A stretch of 64,000 bases of DNA from Tumebacillus sp. BK434 (lineage in GTDB: Bacteria; Bacillota; Bacilli; Tumebacillales; Tumebacillaceae), in assembly GCF_004340785.1 (NCBI RefSeq), contig NZ_SLXS01000003.1:467689-531688 (forward strand), written 5' to 3'. Below the pieces are notes generated by a model. It was not told the DNA's origin. It searched no databases and saw only the letters and a program-made list of their open reading frames with translations. Of this stretch, positions 57,868 to 64,000 are shown one piece after another (the first letter of the stretch is position 1; every line of letters starts with the position of its first letter). A program made the position numbers and the translations under genes.

Positions 57868-58728
57868 CTACAATCCCAACCGGTAATACCCAAACGCTGT
57901 CATCAGCTTGAAGCCGACCGACTGGTACAGGCCGAGCGCGCTTTTGTTCTCCGTCGCCACTTCCAGCGCGAGACGGGTACGGCCTTCCGCTTGCATCTGC
58001 TTGACCAGCGTCCAGAGGATGTAGCGGCCGTAGCCTTTGCCCCGGAATTCCGGCTCGACGACGAAGCCGTAGAAAAACGCGGTGTCCCTTTCGCCGACTC
58101 CGACCGAGATGGCGGCGATCGGCTGGCCGTCGATGCGACCGATGTAGACTTGCTTGTTCGGGTTGTTAAAATCGCGGGCGATGTTTTGCTTCATGTCTTC
58201 CGCCGGGAGCCCGAAGCCGGTCGCCATCAGTTGCCCGATGAAGGCAGCATCCGCTGCTGTCGACGCGCGGACGAGCTCCACTTCGCCGCCCGTCGGAGCT
58301 TTGCCTTCGTCCTTCAGGTCCATCCCGTATTCGGTGAACTCATACGCTGCTCCGATCTGCTTGGCAAACGCCAGCCCGGCCGCCGCCTCCTCTTCGACGA
58401 TGAACAGCATCGAGGCGATCCCCCGCGCTGTGCATTCGCTTTTTGCCGCTGCATAGAGCTTGGTGAAAACGCCTTGGCGTCTGTAATCGGGATGCACCAT
58501 GCCATTGATCTCGATCTCCCGCGTGTTGAAGCCGTACATGCCGAGGAATCCGATCAGCTTCCCGTCCTGATAGTACAAGAAGTCGTTCGTCACCTCACCG
58601 CTGCGGTTTTTCAGCATATCCATGTTCAGTTTCAGCGCCAGGCCGTCCTGCGCTTTGACGAGCGCGGCGAGGGCGGTGAGCGCTTCGATATCTGCTGTGG
58701 TCATCTGTGTGCGTGTTTCGATGGTCAT
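57868..58728 (-). CDS. Tandem GNAT acetyltransferase
   Basis: A 286-residue protein with two GNAT units. The first has IEINGMVHPDYRRQGVFTKL near residue 75 and the second FVVEPEFRGKGYGRYILW near 225, both the acetyl-CoA pyrophosphate loop; the second ends in ENKSALGLYQSVGFK. Substrate unknown. It is divergent from an ArsR-like regulator gene and the two promoters overlap around one palindrome, so they may be co-regulated. ATG 58728 after AAGGGG. Confidence 0.88.
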   Translation of the reverse strand: MTIETRTQMTTADIEALTALAALVKAQDGLALKLNMDMLKNRSGEVTNDFLYYQDGKLIGFLGMYGFNTREIEINGMVHPDYRRQGVFTKLYAAAKSECTARGIASMLFIVEEEAAAGLAFAKQIGAAYEFTEYGMDLKDEGKAPTGGEVELVRASTAADAAFIGQLMATGFGLPAEDMKQNIARDFNNPNKQVYIGRIDGQPIAAISVGVGERDTAFFYGFVVEPEFRGKGYGRYILWTLVKQMQAEGRTRLALEVATENKSALGLYQSVGFKLMTAFGYYRLGL

Positions 58729-58766
58729 GTTGGTTGTAATTTCCCCTTTTTCCCAGAGTTAGCTCC

Positions 58767-58809
58767 AGTATACAGAAGATTGACATTCTTTTGCAAAGAA
58801 GCATATACT
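58767..58809. promoter_or_regulatory. Overlapping divergent promoters with central palindrome
   Basis: Plus strand: TTGACA (58780-58785), 18-nt spacer, TATACT (58804-58809), serving the regulator gene. Minus strand: TTGCAA, 18-nt spacer, TATACT (58767-58772), serving the GNAT gene. A perfect palindrome TTCTTT-TGC-AAAGAA at 58786-58800 lies in the plus spacer and over the minus -35, a good operator for the adjacent regulator. Confidence 0.7.
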
Positions 58810-58890
58810 GAAGATAGCCGATCAGGAAAATTTGATCGAGCGGAAAAAATGGATCAAGCAGTTTTAGCTGATCATTGACTGAGGTGAAAG

Positions 58891-59484
58891 ATGAACCACG
58901 ACTCCGTCTACGAAGTGACCTCATTGGAACAGATGAAGGCACTGTCGAACAAACTGCGCGTGCAGATCCTCAATCAGTTTGACGAGGAGCCTCGCACCTC
59001 GAAGCAGCTGGCCGATCTGCTCGGACTGCCCGCCTCGAAAGTGCACTACCACGTGCGGGAGCTGCATCGTACCGGCCTGCTCGTGCTCGTCGAGACGCGG
59101 GAAAAGGGCGGCGTCATCGAAAAATATTATCTGCCCGTGGCCAAGCAGATCCGCGTCGCCCTGCAGGAGTCGGACGCGTTCGACAACGAGGAGCGCACGA
59201 TCCGCTACGAGATGGGCCGCGCGTTTGTCGACGAGTATCTGACCGCCTATCAGCGGTCGATCCAACTGGTCGAGCAGCTCCGCGAAGCAGGCAAGCCGAC
59301 CGAAGGGATCGGGCCGGTGACCTCGATGGGCTTGCTCTACCTGACCGACGAGCAACAGCAGGAAGTCCGGCAAGAGCTCAAAGACCTGTTGCACACCTGG
59401 GAACAGCGCTACAGCCAGCAGGAGAAGACAGACCAGACCCGCGCCTGGCGGGCCTTCCTTTCGCTGTTTCCCGAATTGTTGTAA
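58891..59484 (+). CDS. ArsR-like winged-helix transcriptional regulator
   Basis: A 197-residue regulator. Residues ~10-90 are a winged helix (MKALSNKLRVQILNQFDEEP, TSKQLADLLGLPASKVHYHV, then the wing LVLVETREKGGVIEKYY). The C-terminal ~100 residues are helical and probably bind a ligand or dimerise. No metal-binding cysteine pattern. It lies 50 nt before an MFS exporter gene, the usual arrangement of drug-responsive local regulators. ATG 58891 after GAGGTG. Confidence 0.88.
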   Translation: MNHDSVYEVTSLEQMKALSNKLRVQILNQFDEEPRTSKQLADLLGLPASKVHYHVRELHRTGLLVLVETREKGGVIEKYYLPVAKQIRVALQESDAFDNEERTIRYEMGRAFVDEYLTAYQRSIQLVEQLREAGKPTEGIGPVTSMGLLYLTDEQQQEVRQELKDLLHTWEQRYSQQEKTDQTRAWRAFLSLFPELL

Positions 59485-59537
59485 GCACTTGCTCGGCAAC
59501 ACCAAGCACGTACCCTGACTCTAAAGGAGAGAGTTGC

Positions 59538-60791
59538 ATGCTGGCATTTCTGAAAGGCAACCCGAGATATTTTTGCTACTGGATGGCGACGTGGCTGTCC
59601 GAATTTGGCGATTGGATGCGCAACATGGCCCTGCTCTACATCGTGATGGATCTGTCGGGCAATTCGCCGTTTTCCGTGTCGGCGATTCTGTTTGCGGAGT
59701 TCGCGCCGATTTTCCTGATCGGCTTCTTCGTCGGCGTGTTCGCCGACCGGTGGGACCGCAAGCGGACGATGCTCGGTGCGATCGGCTTTCGCGTGCTGAT
59801 CATGCTGCTGTTCGTGGTCGCGATCTTGAGCGAGTCGCTGTGGATGATCTACATCGGCGCGTTTCTTTCCACCGTCGGCAGCTTGTTCTACAAAAGTCCG
59901 GCGCCCGCATTCGTCATGCAGTTCGTGCCCCGCGAAGACCTGAAGACGGCGATGAGTCTGCGCCAGATCACCAACTCGACGATGATGCTGATCGGCCCGG
60001 CCACCGGGACGGTCGTGTACATGACGTGGGGCGGCGCCTGGGCGCTGGTCATGACCGCACTGTTGATGCTCGGCTCGCTCCTCTTGATCTACGTGGTGAA
60101 AGTTCCGCCGAGCGCCACTCCGGCGACCGAGGATTCGAAAAAAGGCAAGCTGCGCGGCGTGATGCGCGAAATGCGCGACGGATTCGTCTATTCATGGAAA
60201 AATCTCGCCGTGCGCCCGCTCTTGTTCACGCAGATCTTCATCGGCCTCGGCTCCGGCCTGATCAACGTGGTGGAGATCTTTATCATCACCGAGTTCCTCG
60301 GGCTGCCCAAAGAAATGCTCTCCTTGCTCGTCACCGTGCAAGGCGGCTCCATGCTGGTCGGGGCGCTGCTCGTGCAGCGGATGAAATCGGCGCCGGAGCG
60401 GCTGCTCGTCTACGGCCTGCTCCTGATGGGCGTCGGGCTGGCCGGGATGGTCGCGTATCCGGCGCTCTGGGTGACGATGGCGGCAATTCTCGTCTTCTCA
60501 CTCGGCAACTCGATGCTGACGATCGGCCTCGGGACGACCTTGCAGACCTATGTGGCGTTCGAGTACCAGGGCCGCACCGGGACGACGGTGATGACGTTGT
60601 TCAACGGCTTCATGGTGATCGCGATGCTGACGGCAGGTCCGCTGCAAGCGCTCTTCTCGATCGTGCCGGTGGTGCTGGCATCCGGCATTATCGTGGTGAT
60701 CGGCGGAGCGGTCTGCTACTACATGTACCGCGTCGCGCACAAAGCGGGGATGCAGCCGGTGCCGCCTCCCTCACAGCACGCACAGGCCTAG
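59538..60791 (+). CDS. MFS transporter
   Basis: A 417-residue, twelve-helix major facilitator of the MFS_3/efflux type (LSEFGDWMRNMALLYIVMDL, FVGVFADRWDRKRTMLG between helices 2 and 3, PAPAFVMQFVPREDLKTAMS). Such proteins export drugs, macrolides or siderophores; substrate unknown. ATG 59538 after AAAGGAGAG. Probably cotranscribed with the regulator upstream. Confidence 0.92.
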   Translation: MLAFLKGNPRYFCYWMATWLSEFGDWMRNMALLYIVMDLSGNSPFSVSAILFAEFAPIFLIGFFVGVFADRWDRKRTMLGAIGFRVLIMLLFVVAILSESLWMIYIGAFLSTVGSLFYKSPAPAFVMQFVPREDLKTAMSLRQITNSTMMLIGPATGTVVYMTWGGAWALVMTALLMLGSLLLIYVVKVPPSATPATEDSKKGKLRGVMREMRDGFVYSWKNLAVRPLLFTQIFIGLGSGLINVVEIFIITEFLGLPKEMLSLLVTVQGGSMLVGALLVQRMKSAPERLLVYGLLLMGVGLAGMVAYPALWVTMAAILVFSLGNSMLTIGLGTTLQTYVAFEYQGRTGTTVMTLFNGFMVIAMLTAGPLQALFSIVPVVLASGIIVVIGGAVCYYMYRVAHKAGMQPVPPPSQHAQA

Positions 60792-60806
60792 ACGTTCAAC
60801 AAACAG

Positions 60807-60842
60807 AAGACCCCGGGCGGTTCGTTGCCGCCGGGGTCTTCT
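60807..60842. terminator. Terminator between MFS and hisJ
   Basis: AGACCCCGGGCGG pairs with CCGCCGGGGTCT (one bulge), loop TTCGTTG. The T-tract is short on both strands. Confidence 0.6.
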
Positions 60843-60852
60843 GCTGTTGTGT

Positions 60853-61662
60853 TTACTCGATCGCGATCTCATACCGCGTACGGGCGGTGAACCCGTGGAT
60901 GTGCGTGTAGCCGACTTCGCGCAGCAGGTCGTACACGGTGCCAAGCCCTGCTGCGACATAGTTCGGCTGGTGCGCATCGGAGCCGACGGTGAGCGGGATG
61001 TCGTGGCTTTTCATCATCTCCAGCAGACGGCGGCTCGGAAACTGCTCCGCACAAGGGTAGCGCAAGCCGGACGCGTTGACTTCCACGCAGACGCCCGCAT
61101 CGCGCACGAGCAGGACGGTCTCTTCTAATAAATGCTCATACAGTGCGACCGGGACGTGGCCGAAGCGCTTGATCACATCGAGATGCCCCAGCGTGTCGAA
61201 CAGCCCGCTCTGTGCAGCCAGCCGCACCTGCCGGAAGTATTCGGTGCAGACTGCTCCGGCATCACGCGTGTCCCAGCCGGCCAGTTCGGCGCTGTTCGTG
61301 ATGTCCCAATCGCCGAGGAAATGCACCGAGCCGATCACATAGTCGAACGGGTAGGCGGCGAGAAGCGCTCGCACCCGCTCCTCGTATCCTTCGATCCAGT
61401 CGGCTTCCAGTCCGACTTTGACGTCGATCTGCCCGGCGTATTGGGCCTGCAGCGCCAACGCTTCTTGTACATAGTGCGGCAGTTCCGCTACTGGCATCGC
61501 CGAGCCCGGAACGATCTTCTCCGGCGGCAGGTGCAGAATCGGCTGGTGATCGCTCAGCCCCAGCTCCTTGACACCCTTCGCGATCGCCGCCTGCACATAG
61601 TCTTTCAGCTCGCCCACCGCATGCCCGCAGCGGACGTGATGGGTATGATAATCGACCAGCAT
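60853..61662 (-). CDS. hisJ: Histidinol-phosphatase, PHP family
   Basis: A 269-residue PHP-type phosphatase, penultimate step of histidine synthesis. Metal ligands are seen in VDYHTHHVRCGHA, LGLSDHQP, GLEADWIEG, DYVIGSVHFLGDW, GHLDVIKRFG and VGSDAHQPN. The enzyme is the HisJ/HisK type of Firmicutes, unrelated to the HAD-type HisB. It is near but not within the his operon at the window's end. ATG 61662 after GGGGG. Confidence 0.92.
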   Translation of the reverse strand: MLVDYHTHHVRCGHAVGELKDYVQAAIAKGVKELGLSDHQPILHLPPEKIVPGSAMPVAELPHYVQEALALQAQYAGQIDVKVGLEADWIEGYEERVRALLAAYPFDYVIGSVHFLGDWDITNSAELAGWDTRDAGAVCTEYFRQVRLAAQSGLFDTLGHLDVIKRFGHVPVALYEHLLEETVLLVRDAGVCVEVNASGLRYPCAEQFPSRRLLEMMKSHDIPLTVGSDAHQPNYVAAGLGTVYDLLREVGYTHIHGFTARTRYEIAIE

Positions 61663-61832
61663 CGGCCGAGCCCCCTTTCATACGTTACCATAATAAAGAG
61701 TATATCATAGGCTCAAATGATTTCACGGGACTCGCCCCTAAAAATTTGCGAGGACGGACATAAAATGACGCGCAATTCCGTAAACTCTTTCGTGACATCG
61801 ACATTTCAATTTTGGAAAAGAGGTGGATGCTC

Positions 61833-62126
61833 GTGCCGCGTATGATCAGCCATGAAAGTTACGAAGAATCCAGATCCCGATTTGTTACCTTGGTCACCGA
61901 GAACTCACAATATGATCTGGTGATCAACTACTCGTCGCATTTTCTTGGCAAAGCGCTCATTTTGCATATTCAGACCAATCTGTTCGGCATTTTTGACATT
62001 CATGACATTCGCGACTGCGCAACATTCGCTGCCAAGCTTGGCATCTTGCATCTCGAAGACGCGGAGCATGTGAGTGACTACCTCGAAGATGTGATGCCGA
62101 TGATCTATACCCCCACTCAATACTGA
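61833..62126 (+). CDS. DUF3055-like small protein
   Basis: A ~97-residue soluble protein resembling DUF3055 (SRSRFVTLVTENSQYDLVIN, YSSHFLGKALILHIQTNLFG, then an acidic tail). Function unknown. GTG 61833 is chosen since AGAGGTGG lies 6 nt upstream; the longer frame would place the ribosome site inside the coding region. Single gene with a strong terminator. Confidence 0.65.
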   Translation: MPRMISHESYEESRSRFVTLVTENSQYDLVINYSSHFLGKALILHIQTNLFGIFDIHDIRDCATFAAKLGILHLEDAEHVSDYLEDVMPMIYTPTQY

Positions 62127-62149
62127 GCACGATACCCTGCCAAACGCAC

Positions 62150-62180
62150 AAGAAGAGGAGAGCCTCTCCTCTTCTTTTTC
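62150..62180 (+). terminator. Terminator of DUF3055-like gene
   Basis: AGAAGAGGAGA pairs with TCTCCTCTTCT around GCC, then TTTTTC. Confidence 0.85.
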
Positions 62181-62194
62181 TCGTTGGGATGCAG

Positions 62195-63061
62195 TTACCA
62201 AGCCGTCCGGCCGGCCGCTTCTTCCTGTCTTCTGTGCTCTTCTATCCGGCGCAGGGCTTGACGAAGGCTGGCCATCGTCTCCACCTTGCCGATCATCGAC
62301 ACACCGAGCTGGACGATCGTCTGCGCCACTTCCGGCTGGATGCCGGTGATGATCGAATTCGTTCCCATCAGGCGCAACGCTTTGACGATGTCGAACAGGT
62401 GATGCGCCACCATCGTGTCGATCACCATCACGCCGGAGACGTCGAGCACCATGTACTTGGCGCGCAGCTCGGTGATGCGCGCCAAGGCGCCTTCCATGAT
62501 CTGCTTGGCGCGGTGCGTGTCGATCGCGCCGATCAGCGGCAGGATGCAGGTGTCGTCGGTGACCGGGATCACCGGCACGGCCAGTTCGCCGATCAGATGC
62601 TGCTGGGACTGGATCACGACGTCTTTATACGAGATGTAGTGATAGGAAAACCGCTCTTGAAACTGATCGAGCAGGTCGAAAAAGCGCTCTTCCATGCTGT
62701 CAAATTCTTCGTAGTCGAGCGTGGCAACGTGCGTTTTGAAATAGGCCGTAAAATAGCGCCGCGCCGTTTTGCGGAAGATGGTAAAGCTCTCCAAAAACGC
62801 GTCGATCGACATGTTCGCCTTGGCGCGCTGCGTTCCGTTCGTCTGCGCCCAGTTTTCGATCTCAGAGCTCACGTCTTCCGTCATGCCGCGAATCAGCATT
62901 CTCACCAATAACGTGCAGCGCTCCAGCGTTGCGGCCCGCTCCACCAGATCTGCCACCGGATGTGTATACCCCGCCCGCTTGTTCAGATTGGACAAAAACT
63001 CTTCCGCGATCCGATCCGTCTGCTGTGTCAAATACTCGATAAATTTCCGTCGCCATGCCAT
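62195..63061 (-). CDS. RsbR-type stressosome STAS protein
   Basis: A 288-residue RsbR paralogue. The N-terminal ~150 residues are the variable globin-like sensor; the C-terminal STAS domain reads LAVPVIPVTDDTCILPLIG, GAIDTHRAKQIMEG and LDVSGVMVIDTMVAHHL. The threonines in IDTHRAK and VIDTMVA correspond to the two RsbT phosphorylation sites (T171 and T205 of RsbRA). RsbR proteins form the stressosome with RsbS and RsbT. No rsbS, rsbT or sigB is in the window. ATG 63061 after GAGGGG. Confidence 0.92.
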   Translation of the reverse strand: MAWRRKFIEYLTQQTDRIAEEFLSNLNKRAGYTHPVADLVERAATLERCTLLVRMLIRGMTEDVSSEIENWAQTNGTQRAKANMSIDAFLESFTIFRKTARRYFTAYFKTHVATLDYEEFDSMEERFFDLLDQFQERFSYHYISYKDVVIQSQQHLIGELAVPVIPVTDDTCILPLIGAIDTHRAKQIMEGALARITELRAKYMVLDVSGVMVIDTMVAHHLFDIVKALRLMGTNSIITGIQPEVAQTIVQLGVSMIGKVETMASLRQALRRIEEHRRQEEAAGRTAW

Positions 63062-63176
63062 CAAGGATCGTCCCCTCTCTGCCAAATTATCATCATCTAT
63101 ATGAAAGACTGCCGTTCTTCATGCAGAGGAATACTTCTCGATCCTGCCGTGATTTTCCTATCGCTTTCATCAGCTT

Positions 63177-63206
63177 GAAAAAGGGAGGCCCCGTCGCGGG
63201 CCTCCC
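63177..63206 (-). terminator. Terminator of the his operon
   Basis: GGGAGGCCC pairs with GGGCCTCCC around GCGACG, then TTTTTC on the minus strand, directly after the hisIE stop. Confidence 0.9.
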
Positions 63207-63869
63207 TCATTTGTTCTGGATGTCCTGTTGCGCATGCCTTGCTTCCAGCAGTTTCAGCACGTCATCGAAAGACAGCTTTTGTTCCTGCAACAGCACGAAC
63301 AGGTGGTAGATCAGGTCGCCCGCTTCGGCGGTCAGCTCGGTGCGGTCGCCTTTCATGGCGGCGATGACCACTTCGGCGGACTCTTCGCCGATTTTTTTCA
63401 AGATCTTCTCTCGCCCTTTTTCGAACAGGTAGGTGGTGTACGCTCCCTCTGGGCGCTCGGCCTCGCGGTCGGCGATGGTGGCGAGCAGTTCGTCGAGGAT
63501 CGCATAGCGGTGTCCTGCACTGCGTTCGGCGGCAGCAACGCCCAGCGCGGTTGCGAAGAAGCAGCTGTAGGAGCCGGTGTGGCAGGCCGGACCGTGCTGC
63601 TGCACTTCACAGAGCAGCGTGTCGCGGTCGCAGTCATAGCACAAGCGCACGACCTGCTGCACATGTCCGGACGTCGCCCCTTTGTGCCACAGCTCCTGCC
63701 GCGAGCGCGACCAGAACCAGGTCTGCCCCGTCGCGACCGTCTTTGCGATCGACTCGCGGTTCATGTAGGCGAGCATCAGCACTTCCCGGCTCTGCACGTC
63801 CTGCACGATGCAGGGGATCAGCCCGGTCGCTTCGTCATATTTCAAATCGTCGATCCACGCCGCACTCAT
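63207..63869 (-). CDS. hisI: Bifunctional phosphoribosyl-AMP cyclohydrolase / phosphoribosyl-ATP diphosphatase
   Basis: A 220-residue HisIE fusion catalysing steps 2 and 3 of histidine synthesis. The N-terminal cyclohydrolase has [25 protein letters not shown] and the Zn site [11 protein letters not shown] with HTGSYSCFF. The C-terminal diphosphatase (from ~residue 120) has [36 protein letters not shown] and [13 protein letters not shown]. Its ATG overlaps the hisF stop (ATGA). Last gene of the his operon. Confidence 0.96.
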   Translation of the reverse strand: MSAAWIDDLKYDEATGLIPCIVQDVQSREVLMLAYMNRESIAKTVATGQTWFWSRSRQELWHKGATSGHVQQVVRLCYDCDRDTLLCEVQQHGPACHTGSYSCFFATALGVAAAERSAGHRYAILDELLATIADREAERPEGAYTTYLFEKGREKILKKIGEESAEVVIAAMKGDRTELTAEAGDLIYHLFVLLQEQKLSFDDVLKLLEARHAQQDIQNK

Positions 63870-64000
63870 CTCACGCTTACCTCCCGCTCTTTCAGATAGT
63901 CCTTCACATCTTCCACCGTCAGCTCCTGGAAGTGGAAAATTGACGCGGCCAGCGCCGCATCCGCTTTGCCGTCGGTGAACACTTCATAAAAGTGGGCCAG
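63866..64000 (-). CDS. hisF: Imidazole glycerol phosphate synthase cyclase subunit, C-terminal fragment
   Basis: The last 44 codons of a gene entering from the right edge. The sequence [44 protein letters not shown] is the typical HisF end ([14 protein letters not shown]). It overlaps hisIE by 4 nt. HisF with HisH closes the imidazole ring. The start lies outside the window. Confidence 0.9.
   Translation of the reverse strand: MAHFYEVFTDGKADAALAASIFHFQELTVEDVKDYLKEREVSVR

Overview
The window is chromosomal DNA from an endospore-forming, low-light-complexity Gram-positive of the Bacillales. A tricistronic GerA/GerB/GerC germination operon, CggR-controlled glycolysis, WhiA, ComER, an RsbR-type stressosome protein and several gene orders known from Bacillus all point there. 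The core is GC-rich with many GTG/TTG starts, which together with the protein sequences suggests the Alicyclobacillaceae (Tumebacillus-like); that placement is inference.

Layout. (1) Positions 1-5290 are visibly AT-rich and unlike the rest. They hold a very large SEC-C-motif protein that runs off the left edge and a P-loop ATPase with a C-terminal winged helix, both on the minus strand and sitting just beyond the 3' end of the tmRNA gene, a classic integration site. This is the accessory part of the window. (2) 5340-18502 is a conserved core block read on the minus strand: rpoN, cggR-gap-pgk-tpiA-gpmI-eno, secG, a carboxylesterase, rnr, smpB and ssrA. (3) 18590-34942 is mixed: comER, thiD, tRNA-Arg(CCG), two paralogous secreted TPR proteins (one fused to a cysteine-rich SleB-like hydrolase and followed by a DsbA-like oxidoreductase), an MHYT-PAS-GGDEF-EAL protein, a decayed LTA-synthase-like gene and an intact one, YebC, family 5 uracil-DNA glycosylase, a secreted copper-amine-oxidase-N/ankyrin protein and several small membrane proteins. 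(4) 35041-47171 is a rearranged version of the Bacillus trxB-yvcI-rapZ-yvcK-whiA-crh region, with a chemoreceptor and selB inserted, plus a TPR protein and prs. (5) 47286-64000 holds rubrerythrin with DUF3501, a peptide-type ABC system split into a divergent binding protein and two permeases with no ATPase, glutathione peroxidase, the ger operon, a GNAT enzyme facing an ArsR-like regulator and MFS transporter, histidinol phosphatase, a DUF3055 protein, RsbR and the hisF-hisIE end of the histidine operon.

Functionally, most genes are housekeeping: trans-translation (ssrA, smpB, rnr), lower glycolysis, nucleotide and histidine synthesis, thiol redox. The parts that do not fit a textbook picture are the tmRNA-linked AT-rich island, the Cys-rich TPR-SleB/DsbA pair, the copper-amine-oxidase-N fusions, an HPr/Crh protein that looks like Crh but keeps His15, and the ATPase-less ABC locus.
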